Below are positions 37,288 to 45,847 of a stretch of 64,000 bases of DNA, one piece after another. The stretch is from Bacteroidales bacterium (GTDB taxonomy: Bacteria > Bacteroidota > Bacteroidia > Bacteroidales > UBA932), in contig JAEEHS010000050.1 in the NCBI GenBank assembly GCA_016281015.1, positions 29,969 to 93,968 of the forward strand, written 5' to 3'. A model generated the notes under the pieces. That model searched no databases, had not been told where the DNA came from, and saw nothing but the letters and a program-made list of their open reading frames with translations. Each line of letters opens with the position of its first letter. The first letter of the stretch is position 1. Position numbers and translations under genes: made by a program.

Positions 37288-38564
37288 TGTTCGGATGGGA
37301 ATTCCCGCCCCATATCGCCGGTGGCCTCGGAACAGCCTGTGAAGGCATTGTCAAGGGCCTGGCGGCCAATGGCGTCGAAACCCTCTTTGTGATGCCTTCG
37401 GCCTCGGGTGACGAGGACCAGAGCGCCACGACCATCATCAATGCGTCGGATGTGGCGGTCGATACCGTCTCCGAGTCGGTCGAAGAGTATCTGGAAAAAG
37501 TCAAGTTCATCCACATCGGCACCAACATGGTCCCTTATGCCGATCCGGAAGAGTTTTCCCGCCTCGTGGAGGAAGACCGTCGCCGGCAGGTGAAGGACTT
37601 CTCGATCAGTTACGGCCAGAAGTATAAGTTCTCCGGCAAGTACGGGGCGAACCTGATGGAAGAAGTGGCCCGCTATGCGATGGTCGGCGGCACGATCGCC
37701 CTCCAGCGCAAGGATGAATTCGATGTCATCCATGCCCATGACTGGCTGACCTACTATGCCGGCATCGCCGCCAAGGAACTCACCGGAAAGCCCCTTGTCA
37801 TCCATGTCCATGCCACGTCCTTCGACCGCGGCAGCGTGGACCATATCGACACGCGCGTGTTCGAGATTGAAAAGCGGGGCATGCTGATGGCCGACCGGGT
37901 CATCACGGTAAGCGACCTGACCCGAGGGATTGTCATCAACAAGTATGGCATCGATCCCCAGAAGGTCGTCACGGTCCACAACGCCGTGGACTTCTCCGGC
38001 CGGGAGAACCTTCAGGTGGAGCGTGGCGTCAAGGAAAAGGTCGTGACCTTCCTCGGCCGTATCACCTACCAGAAAGGTCCCGAGTATTTTATCGAGGCGG
38101 CTGCCAAGGTGCTCAAACGCACCAAGGACGTCCGCTTCGTGATGGCCGGCAGCGGTGATATGATGAACCGCTGCATCCGCCATGCCGCCCGGCTGGGCAT
38201 CTCCGACCGCTTCCACTTCACGGGATTCCTGCGCGGAGCGGCGGTGCAGGAGATGTTCGCCCTGTCGGATGTCTACATCATGCCCTCCATCTCCGAGCCC
38301 TTCGGTATTTCCCCGCTGGAGGCGATGCGTACCGGTGTCCCTTCCATCATCTCCAAGCAGTCCGGCGCCGCCGAGGTGCTGCGTTACGCCTTCAAGGTCG
38401 ACTTCTGGGATGTGGATGCGATGGCGGACGATATCTATGCCCTGCTGAAATACCCGGCGCTGGCGGCTTTCTCCGCCCGTCAGGGTTATGACGAGGTCAA
38501 CGCCTTGAAATGGAACGGCGCGACCGCAAAAATGAAGAAAATTTACGAATCCGTAGTAAAGTAA
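37275..38564 (+). CDS. GT4-type glycosyltransferase of the glycogen cluster
   Basis: A 429-residue GT-B glycosyltransferase. The N-terminal half starts like glycogen synthases (MRVLMFGWEFPPHIAGGLGT); the C-terminal nucleotide-sugar half has FLGRITYQKGPEYFIEAA, VMAGSGDMM and the EX7E-type SEPFGISPLEAMRTG. Such genes recur between GH133 and GH57 genes in Bacteroidetes glycogen clusters. A role in alpha-glucan chain synthesis (for example maltosyl-phosphate-independent initiation) is an inference; the donor sugar is unknown. Confidence 0.9.
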   Translation: MRVLMFGWEFPPHIAGGLGTACEGIVKGLAANGVETLFVMPSASGDEDQSATTIINASDVAVDTVSESVEEYLEKVKFIHIGTNMVPYADPEEFSRLVEEDRRRQVKDFSISYGQKYKFSGKYGANLMEEVARYAMVGGTIALQRKDEFDVIHAHDWLTYYAGIAAKELTGKPLVIHVHATSFDRGSVDHIDTRVFEIEKRGMLMADRVITVSDLTRGIVINKYGIDPQKVVTVHNAVDFSGRENLQVERGVKEKVVTFLGRITYQKGPEYFIEAAAKVLKRTKDVRFVMAGSGDMMNRCIRHAARLGISDRFHFTGFLRGAAVQEMFALSDVYIMPSISEPFGISPLEAMRTGVPSIISKQSGAAEVLRYAFKVDFWDVDAMADDIYALLKYPALAAFSARQGYDEVNALKWNGATAKMKKIYESVVK

Positions 38565-38571
38565 CATACCT

Positions 38572-39825
38572 ATGGCACCGAAAAGTATCTGCCTGTATTT
38601 CCAGGTCCATCAGCCCACCCGTCTCCGCCTGTACCGTTTCTTCGATATCGGCAAGGACTCCCACTATTATGACGATTTCGCCAACAGGACCATCCTGCGG
38701 CGGGTGGCACAGAAGTGCTACCTCCCGATGAATGCTCTGATGCTGGAATTGATCCGTTCGACCAAGGGCAAGTTCAAGATTGCCTACTCCATCTCCGGCA
38801 GCGCCCTGGACCAGTTCCAGCGCTTCGCTCCCGAGGTGATCGATTCCTTCCGGGCCCTGGCCGCCACGGGATGCGTCGAGTTCCTGAGCGAGACTTACTA
38901 CCATTCGCTCGCCTCGCTCGCTTCCGAGTCGGAATTTCTCCATCAGGTGGTCAAGCACCAGCGCAAGATCGAAGAACTTTTCGGCGTGAAGACCACGGCC
39001 TTCCGCAACACCGAACTGATTTATTCCAACGCCATCGGCGAGCAGGTGTACAAACTGGGCTTCAAGACGATGCTGACCGAAGGCGCCCGCCACATCATGG
39101 GCTGGAAGAGCCCGAACTTCATCTACACCGGCGCAACCCAGCCGCGGCTCAAGCTGCTGCTCCGCAATTACGGCCTTTCGGACGACATCGCCTTCCGCTT
39201 CTCCAACCGAAGCTGGGAGATGTGGCCGCTGACAGCCGAAAAGTACGTCGCATGGATGAAATCTTCCGCCCAGAACGACGACATCATCAACCTGTTCATG
39301 GACTATGAGACCTTCGGGGAGCACCAGAGTGCATCGAGCGGCATTTTCGACTTCATGAAGGCGCTTCCGGGCGCCGTCCTCGCCGACGGTACCTTCAGCT
39401 TCGTGACCCCTTCCGAGGCGGTCAAGAAGCACAAGGCCGTCGCCCCGCTCGACGTCGAGGATGCGATTTCATGGGCGGATGAGGAACGCGACCTGACGGC
39501 CTGGCTCGGCAACGAACTCCAGCAGGAGGCCTACCAGAAGGTCTATGCCATGACGGAAAAACTCTCCATCGTCGGCGATCCCGAACTCTGGGAAGATTTC
39601 GGCCACCTCCAGGAGAGCGACCATTTCTATTATATGTGTACCAAATTCTTCTCCGACGGAGAGGTCCACAAATACTTCAACCCCTACGATACGCCCTACG
39701 AGGCGTTCATCAACTACATGAACGTCATCTCGGACTTCCAGATACGGCTGGATGAAAAACGTGCCGCCCTGGATGTCAAGGAAGCGGCCGTGGAGGATCG
39801 GAGAAAAAGTGTGAAAAAGAAGTAA
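38572..39825 (+). CDS. GH57 alpha-amylase-like protein
   Basis: A 417-residue cytosolic GH57 protein (no signal peptide). It begins with the family signature CLYFQVHQPTRLRLYRFF. The nucleophile-region Glu appears in TTAFRNTELIYSN near residue 148, and the catalytic Asp in LFMDYETFGEHQS near residue 245. Cytosolic GH57 enzymes of this clade act on alpha-1,4-glucans as amylase, transglucosidase or branching enzyme. A coiled C-terminal tail (LDEKRAALDVKEAAVEDRR) ends the protein. The stop codon directly abuts the next start. Confidence 0.92.
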   Translation: MAPKSICLYFQVHQPTRLRLYRFFDIGKDSHYYDDFANRTILRRVAQKCYLPMNALMLELIRSTKGKFKIAYSISGSALDQFQRFAPEVIDSFRALAATGCVEFLSETYYHSLASLASESEFLHQVVKHQRKIEELFGVKTTAFRNTELIYSNAIGEQVYKLGFKTMLTEGARHIMGWKSPNFIYTGATQPRLKLLLRNYGLSDDIAFRFSNRSWEMWPLTAEKYVAWMKSSAQNDDIINLFMDYETFGEHQSASSGIFDFMKALPGAVLADGTFSFVTPSEAVKKHKAVAPLDVEDAISWADEERDLTAWLGNELQQEAYQKVYAMTEKLSIVGDPELWEDFGHLQESDHFYYMCTKFFSDGEVHKYFNPYDTPYEAFINYMNVISDFQIRLDEKRAALDVKEAAVEDRRKSVKKK

Positions 39826-42800
39826 ATGAAAAGTGAGATTTTGAATCCGGACTACCTGTTTGAGGTCAGTTGGGAGGTCTGTAACAAAGTCGGCGGAATC
39901 TATACGGTCATCGCCACGAAAGCCCTCCACCTGAAGTCCCAGTTGGGACGCCACCATATCCTCATCGGTCCGGATGTGTGGATGCATCGCAGCGAAAATC
40001 CTGATTTTCTGGAAGATGCGATGCTGTATCGCAGTTGGAAACAGCAGATTGCCTCCGAAGGGCTCCGTGTCAGGATCGGCAAATGGAATATTCCCGGGAA
40101 ACCGCTGGCCATCCTGGTGGACTACAAGCACTACCTGACGGAAAGCGACGACATCCTGTCCGGATTCTGGACGGATTTCGGCGTGGACTCGATTTCGGGT
40201 AACTGGGATTACAAGGAGTGCGCCCTGTTCGGTTATGCGGCGGGAAAGGTCATCGAGAGTTTCTACCGCTACAACCTGTCTTCCGCTGACCGGGTCGTCG
40301 CCCAGTTCCATGAGTGGCAGACCGGGGCGGGCGTGCTGCAGCTCAAGCGGGCCCAGGTCCCGATTGCGACCGTCTTTACGACCCATGCGACCGTGGTGGG
40401 CCGCTGCCTGGCCGGCAACAATCTGCCCCTGTATGATGCCATGACCTCCTATGACGGGGATGAGATGGCCCGTCGCTTCAATGTGGTCGCCCTCCATTCC
40501 CTGGAGAAGACGGCCGCCCAGCGGGCGGATGTCTTCACGACCGTTTCGGAGATTACGGCCCGCGAGTGCGCCCAGTTCCTCCAGCGGAAGGTGGATGTGG
40601 TGACGCCGAACGGCTTCGAGAACAGTTTCACCCCGGCGACGGACGAGGATTATTCCCGGCTCCATGACAGCGCCCGGGATCGTCTGGTGGAGGTGGCGAC
40701 CCGCCTGAGCGGGGAAGAGGTTCCGTCCAATGCCCTGTTTATCTGTATCGGCGGCCGTTACGAGTACCGCAACAAGGGAATCGATGTGTTCATCGATGCC
40801 CTGGACCGGGTCAACCAGTCCAATTTCGAGGGACGCTCCATCCAGGCGTTCATCATGATTCCTTCCGGCCATCTGGGACCCGTTCCGGAGTTCCCCTCCC
40901 AGACGTCGCATGTGCTGCAGCATCCGGAATATGACATCATTACCCGCCGCCTCCGGGAGGTGGGCCTCGTGAACAAACTGGGTGACAAAGTCAAAGTCTA
41001 TTTCATCCCTTCTTACCTGAACGGAAACGACGGTGTCTTTGACATGCCGTACTACGACCTCCTTTGCGGCATGGACCTGGCCCTGTTCCCGTCTTATTAT
41101 GAGCCGTGGGGCTATACCCCGCTGGAAGCGCTGGCCTTCCGCGTCCCCACCCTCACGACCTCCCTGGCCGGCTTCGGCCTCTGGGTGCGTTCCCACTACC
41201 CGTCGGCCCATCCGGGCATCACCGTGCTGGAGAGGAGCGACTCGAACTATTTCGATGTCGTGGATGGCGTAGTGGACCGGATCCGCGAGATGGCCTCGCT
41301 GGAGAAGCAGCTGAGGAAACAGTACCGGGAAAACGCCCGGGATGTCGCCAGCATTGCCTTATGGCAGAATCAGATAGTGTATTACCAGGAGGCATATTCC
41401 GAGGCCCTCGGCAAGGTGGCGGCCCGGATGGACTCCTACAAATTGAATGACAAGAAGATGCAGTATTATCAATCCGACATCATCAATCCGAGTTGGCGGA
41501 CGATTTTGGTGACCCGGCACCTGCCGGAAAAACTCTCCCGCCTGGAGAAGCTGTCCAAGAACTTGTGGTGGTGCTGGAACGAAAGCGCCAAGGACCTGTT
41601 CCGGACCATCGATCCGGATGTCTGGCACGAAAGCGGCCACAATCCGCTCGTCGTGCTGGATACGGTCAGTATCAAGCGCTTCCAGCAACTCTCCGAGGAC
41701 GAAGCCTTCCTCGCCAAGATGAAGAAAGTCCTGGATGAATTTGATGCCTACATGGCCCTCAAGGCCCGGCGGACCTCCCCTTCGGTCGCCTATTTCTGTA
41801 TGGAATATGGCCTGGATACCTCGCTGAAGATTTACTCCGGTGGCCTGGGTATCCTTGCCGGCGACTACCTGAAGGAGACTTCCGATATGAATGTAAACCT
41901 GGTCGCCGTGGGCCTTTTGTATCGCTTCGGCTATTTCACGCAGGTGATTTCCGGCCAGGGCTACCAGGTTGCGAACTACGATGCGCAGGACTTCATGAAG
42001 ATTCCTGCCACCCCGGTCCTCGACCAGGACGGCAACTGGATGACGACGTCGGTCGCCTTCCCGGGCCGCAACCTGACCGCCCGGATCTGGAAGGTGGAGG
42101 TCGGCCGTACCGACCTGTACCTGCTGGACACGGACTACGAAGCCAATACCCCGGAAGACCGTGAGGTGACCTACCACCTGTACGGCGGCAGCTGGGAGAA
42201 CCGGCTGAAGCAGGAACTCCTGCTGGGTGTCGGCGGTATCCGCGCCCTGCGCCGTCTGGGCATCGACACCGAGGTGTATCATTGCAACGAAGGCCATGCC
42301 GCTTTCATCGGCCTGGAGCGTCTCCGTGAATACATCGAGAAGAAGAACCTGGACTTCACCGAGGCGGTGGAAGTGGTCCGTGCCAGCTCGCTGTACACGA
42401 CCCATACGCCGGTTCCTGCCGGCCATGATGCCTTTGAGGAAGGAATGCTCCGCCAGTATATCGGCCATTATCCCGAGCGCCTGAAAATCGACTGGGAGAC
42501 GCTGATGTCCCTCGGAAAGGACCATCCGCTCGATCCGCATGAGAAATTCTCCATGTCCAACCTGGCGGCGAACCTCTCGCAGAATGTCAACGGCGTTTCG
42601 ATGCTCCACGGCAAGGTCAGTCAGGAGATTTTCGCCCACATGTATCCGGGTTACCTGCCGGAGGAACTCTATGTCAGTTATGTGACGAACGGTGTCCACT
42701 ACCCGACCTGGACGGCTCCCGAATGGAAACCGCTTCACAGCGCTGTCTTTGGCGAAGAGTTTGCGACGCACCACTACGACAAGAAGTGCTTCGAGGGGAT

Positions 42801-44022
42801 CTATTCCGTCTCCGATGCCGATGTCTGGAACACCAAGAAGACCCTGAAACGCAAACTGATCGCTTTCGTGCGGGAGCGCCTGCAGGACAAGCGGATTTCG
42901 AATCATTACAGCCCTTCCGAGCTGGTGACGATTCTGGATACGCTCCGCGACGACGTGCTGACCATCGGTTTTGCCCGCCGTTTCGCCACGTATAAGCGGG
43001 CGACGCTGCTGTTCCGGGACCTGGACCGCCTGGACAGCATTGTCAACAACCCCCAGCAGCCGGTCCAATTCTTCTTTGCCGGCAAGGCCCATCCTGCCGA
43101 CAAGGCCGGCCAGGACCTCATCAAGCAGATTGTGGACATCTCCAAGGATCCGCGTTTCATCGGCAAGATTGTCTTTGTCCCCGGATATGACATTACGCTG
43201 GCGAAGCGCATGGTCCAGGGGGTCGATGTCTGGATGAACAACCCGACACGTCCCCAGGAGGCGTCCGGCACCTCCGGCGAGAAAGCCGCGATGAACGGCA
43301 CCATGCACTTCTCCGTGCTGGACGGCTGGTGGGTGGAAGGTTACCGCAAGGGTGCCGGCTGGGCCCTTCCGCTGGAACAGGCTTACGAGGACAACAATTA
43401 CCAGAACGAACTGGATGCCGCGACGATCTACCAGATCCTCGAAAACGACATCGCTCCGGCCTATTACAATACGGACCGTACGACGGGACGCAGCGCCGAA
43501 TGGGTGGGCTATATCAAGAACACCATTGCCCACGTGGCCTGCAATTTCACGACGAACCGCATGCTGACGGACTACATCAACCAGTATTATGCGCCGCAGG
43601 CGGAGCGTGCCGCCCTCCTGGTTGCGGATGGCTTTGCCCTGGCCCGGAAGACGGCTGCCTGGAAGAAGCATGTCCGCCGGGAATGGGAGAATGTCCAGGT
43701 GCTTTCCCGCACGGAAGGACAGACTTCCTATGACTTGACGCTGGCGAATCAGTTCCATACCGAGGTGGTGCTTCAGCTCGGGGACCTGACGCCGGAGGAC
43801 GTGGGGGTCGAGGCGATTTTCGCCCAGACGGATGTCCACGGAAAACTGCACATCGTCGATGTCAAGGAGTTCGAGGTGGTGGAGTTCAGTGACGGCGTGG
43901 CCAAGTACGAAGTCAATGTCCTGCCTGAAAAGACAGGAGCCTACCAGGTGGGCGCCCGCGTGTTTGCGAAGAATGCGCATTTGCCGCACCGGCAGGATTT
44001 CGAGTGCGTCAAGTGGCTGTAG
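39826..44022 (+). CDS. Glycogen synthase (GT3-like) fused to alpha-glucan phosphorylase (GT35)
   Basis: A single 1398-residue polypeptide with two opposite activities. Residues 1-540 are a eukaryote-like glycogen synthase (start YLFEVSWEVCNKVGGIYTVI, EPWGYTPLEALAF near residue 425, where the acidic residues of GT3 enzymes lie). From residue ~545 (SWRTILVTRHLPEKLSRLEK) runs a complete short-type alpha-glucan phosphorylase, with FCMEYGLDTSLKIYSGGLG, HCNEGHAAFIGLERLRE-type motifs and the PLP-lysine segment EASGTSGEKAAMNG (Lys1153). No stop, frameshift or coding break separates the halves. It could couple chain elongation and phosphorolysis on one granule; the regulation is not visible. The neighbours are all glycogen enzymes. 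Confidence 0.92.
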   Translation: MKSEILNPDYLFEVSWEVCNKVGGIYTVIATKALHLKSQLGRHHILIGPDVWMHRSENPDFLEDAMLYRSWKQQIASEGLRVRIGKWNIPGKPLAILVDYKHYLTESDDILSGFWTDFGVDSISGNWDYKECALFGYAAGKVIESFYRYNLSSADRVVAQFHEWQTGAGVLQLKRAQVPIATVFTTHATVVGRCLAGNNLPLYDAMTSYDGDEMARRFNVVALHSLEKTAAQRADVFTTVSEITARECAQFLQRKVDVVTPNGFENSFTPATDEDYSRLHDSARDRLVEVATRLSGEEVPSNALFICIGGRYEYRNKGIDVFIDALDRVNQSNFEGRSIQAFIMIPSGHLGPVPEFPSQTSHVLQHPEYDIITRRLREVGLVNKLGDKVKVYFIPSYLNGNDGVFDMPYYDLLCGMDLALFPSYYEPWGYTPLEALAFRVPTLTTSLAGFGLWVRSHYPSAHPGITVLERSDSNYFDVVDGVVDRIREMASLEKQLRKQYRENARDVASIALWQNQIVYYQEAYSEALGKVAARMDSYKLNDKKMQYYQSDIINPSWRTILVTRHLPEKLSRLEKLSKNLWWCWNESAKDLFRTIDPDVWHESGHNPLVVLDTVSIKRFQQLSEDEAFLAKMKKVLDEFDAYMALKARRTSPSVAYFCMEYGLDTSLKIYSGGLGILAGDYLKETSDMNVNLVAVGLLYRFGYFTQVISGQGYQVANYDAQDFMKIPATPVLDQDGNWMTTSVAFPGRNLTARIWKVEVGRTDLYLLDTDYEANTPEDREVTYHLYGGSWENRLKQELLLGVGGIRALRRLGIDTEVYHCNEGHAAFIGLERLREYIEKKNLDFTEAVEVVRASSLYTTHTPVPAGHDAFEEGMLRQYIGHYPERLKIDWETLMSLGKDHPLDPHEKFSMSNLAANLSQNVNGVSMLHGKVSQEIFAHMYPGYLPEELYVSYVTNGVHYPTWTAPEWKPLHSAVFGEEFATHHYDKKCFEGIYSVSDADVWNTKKTLKRKLIAFVRERLQDKRISNHYSPSELVTILDTLRDDVLTIGFARRFATYKRATLLFRDLDRLDSIVNNPQQPVQFFFAGKAHPADKAGQDLIKQIVDISKDPRFIGKIVFVPGYDITLAKRMVQGVDVWMNNPTRPQEASGTSGEKAAMNGTMHFSVLDGWWVEGYRKGAGWALPLEQAYEDNNYQNELDAATIYQILENDIAPAYYNTDRTTGRSAEWVGYIKNTIAHVACNFTTNRMLTDYINQYYAPQAERAALLVADGFALARKTAAWKKHVRREWENVQVLSRTEGQTSYDLTLANQFHTEVVLQLGDLTPEDVGVEAIFAQTDVHGKLHIVDVKEFEVVEFSDGVAKYEVNVLPEKTGAYQVGARVFAKNAHLPHRQDFECVKWL

Positions 44023-44870
44023 TAACGACCGGTTTTTTTGACGGTGTCCATCTCGGGCACCGTCATCTGCTTGAGACGGTGGTCTCGCTCTCCCGGCAGC
44101 GGGGAGAGGAGGCTGTCGTCGTCAGTTTCTGGCCCCATCCGCGGACGGTCCTCCAGCAGGATGCCCGGGAGTTGCGTCTGCTGACGACGCTCCCGGAGAA
44201 GCGCTCGCGGCTATCCGCAGCCGGAATTGACCGGGTGGAGGTGCTCCCGTTCACGCGGGAGTTCGCACGCATGACCGCGCAGGAGTATCTGGCGATGCTC
44301 CGGGACCGTTACGGGGCGTCGGTCGTGGTGATGGGGTATGACAACCGCATCGGCTGCGACCGGCTTACGGCAGCGGAGATAGGGGCTTCCTTTTTGCTCC
44401 AGGTAGATGAATGTCAGACCGGGCAAGGCGAAAAATCGATTTCTTCCACCACAATCCGTTCTGCGCTGTTATCCGGCGATCTGGCATGGGCCAATGCCAT
44501 GCTGGGCTACCCCTATGAGTTGTACGGTGTGGTGGTGGCGGGGAACCGCATGGGACGGACCATCGGCTTCCCGACGGCCAATATCCAGCTTTACGAGCCC
44601 CTGAAGCTGGTGCCGGCGAACGGGGTCTATGCGGTGGATGTCGAGCTGGAGGGGCGCTTGCTCCAGGGCATGTGCAACATCGGCCTGCGGCCGACGGTCG
44701 GCGGCTCTGTGCGGACCATCGAGACCCATATCTTCGGCTTTGACGAGGATATTTATGGCCTTCCGCTGCGGATTTGTCTTCGGCGGCGTATCCGTGACGA
44801 GCGGAAATTTTCCTCTCTGGAAGCGCTTCGGGACCAATTGGTTCAGGATGAGCAGGCGTGTCGCCTTTGA
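44004..44870 (+). CDS. ribF: Bifunctional riboflavin kinase/FMN adenylyltransferase
   Basis: Converts riboflavin to FMN and FAD. The 288 residues have the N-terminal adenylyltransferase motif TTGFFDGVHLGHRHLL and the ISSTTIRSALL segment, then the C-terminal kinase domain with NRMGRTIGFPTANIQL. No ATG is available: the start is GTG, at 44004 or 44013, overlapping the end of the glycogen gene by 19 or 10 nt. Reinitiation after the upstream stop is therefore likely and would link flavin synthesis to the glycogen operon. Confidence 0.92.
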   Translation: MRQVAVVTTGFFDGVHLGHRHLLETVVSLSRQRGEEAVVVSFWPHPRTVLQQDARELRLLTTLPEKRSRLSAAGIDRVEVLPFTREFARMTAQEYLAMLRDRYGASVVVMGYDNRIGCDRLTAAEIGASFLLQVDECQTGQGEKSISSTTIRSALLSGDLAWANAMLGYPYELYGVVVAGNRMGRTIGFPTANIQLYEPLKLVPANGVYAVDVELEGRLLQGMCNIGLRPTVGGSVRTIETHIFGFDEDIYGLPLRICLRRRIRDERKFSSLEALRDQLVQDEQACRL

Positions 44871-44888
44871 TTTCCAGAAAATAATTGT

Positions 44889-44896
44889 TATTTTTG
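44889..44896 (+). promoter_or_regulatory. -7 promoter element of greA
   Basis: TATTTTTG, a consensus match 79 nt before the greA ATG, so the mRNA carries a leader of about 70 nt containing the hairpin listed next. Confidence 0.5.
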
Positions 44897-44910
44897 TGCC
44901 CAGAAGAAGG

Positions 44911-44946
44911 GTACTGCCACGAAAGACGGCAGTACTTCCTTTTTAC
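44911..44946 (+). terminator. Terminator-like hairpin inside the greA leader
   Basis: GTACTGCC (44911-44918) pairs perfectly with GGCAGTAC (44928-44935) across a 9-nt loop, followed by the T-rich TTCCTTTTTACTT. It lies downstream of the greA promoter box and upstream of the greA start, so it can terminate greA transcription itself as well as any read-through from ribF. Confidence 0.65.
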
Positions 44947-44975
44947 TTTGTTGAAAATAAACAAAACAAGAGATA

Positions 44976-45443
44976 ATGGCAATTGAGTACATGACCCAGT
45001 CGGGTTACGACAAGCTCAAAAAAGAGCTTGCCGATGCGCTGGCCCAGCGGCCGGTGATTTCCGCGGCCATCGCGGAAGCGAGGGAGAAGGGTGACCTTTC
45101 CGAAAATGCGGAATATGATGCGGCACGTGACGCCCAGGGACTCCTGGAAGTGAAGATCGCCCGCCTGAAGGATAAACTTGCGAATGCGCGTGTCATCGAC
45201 GAGTCCAAGCTGTCAGCGGACACGGTCCAGCTGCTGTCCAAGGTGGAAGTGGAAAACATCGCGGCCAAGATGAAGATGAAATTCCAGATTGTCGGGGAGA
45301 GCGAGGCGGATTTCTCCAAGGGGCTCCTATCGTCTTCCACGCCCATCGGAAAGGCCCTCATCGGCCATAAGAAAGGGGATGTCGTCGAAGCGCAGGCTCC
45401 GGGCGGCACCATGAAGTTCAAGATTCTCGACATTTCTCTCTGA
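44976..45443 (+). CDS. greA: Transcription elongation factor GreA
   Basis: Rescues backtracked RNA polymerase by stimulating transcript cleavage. The 155 residues have the N-terminal coiled-coil with the acidic tip (AEAREKGDLSENAEYDAARD near residue 35) and the C-terminal FKBP-like domain ending SSTPIGKALIGHKKGDVVE and APGGTMKFKI. The stop overlaps the HIT gene start by 1 nt. The terminator-like leader hairpin points to transcriptional control. Confidence 0.95.
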   Translation: MAIEYMTQSGYDKLKKELADALAQRPVISAAIAEAREKGDLSENAEYDAARDAQGLLEVKIARLKDKLANARVIDESKLSADTVQLLSKVEVENIAAKMKMKFQIVGESEADFSKGLLSSSTPIGKALIGHKKGDVVEAQAPGGTMKFKILDISL

Positions 45444-45847
45444 TGGCAACGATTTTTACCCGTATCGCCGCCGGCGAGATTCCTTCTTACAAGTGTGCGG
45501 AGAACGAAGACTTTTATGCCTTCCTCGATATCGCTCCGATGACCCCCGGTCATACCCTGGTGATCCCGAAGCATGTAGAGGATGACTATATTTTCCATCT
45601 GGACGAGAAGACCTATGCCGGCTTGACGGCTTTTGCCCGGAAGGTGGCGCTTGCCATCGGGAAGGCCGTTCCCTGTGCGCGGGTCTGTGTCGCGGTCCTC
45701 GGCATGGAGGTTCCCCATACCCACATCCACCTGGTTCCGGTCCAGACGGAGGCGGATATGGATTTCCGTAAGCCGAAACTCACCCTGGAGCCTGCCGAAA
45801 TGCAGCGCATTGCCGACGCTATTCTTGCCGCTTATGAAAACTTGTAG
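45443..45847 (+). CDS. HIT family nucleotide hydrolase/transferase
   Basis: A 134-residue histidine-triad protein related to HINT adenosine 5'-phosphoramidases. It has the N-terminal IFTRIAAGEIPSYKCAEN, the LVIPKHVEDD segment and the triad PHTHIHLVPVQ near residue 95. The substrate in vivo is unknown. Overlaps the next gene by 14 nt. The greA-HIT order recurs in Bacteroidales. Confidence 0.93.
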   Translation: MATIFTRIAAGEIPSYKCAENEDFYAFLDIAPMTPGHTLVIPKHVEDDYIFHLDEKTYAGLTAFARKVALAIGKAVPCARVCVAVLGMEVPHTHIHLVPVQTEADMDFRKPKLTLEPAEMQRIADAILAAYENL

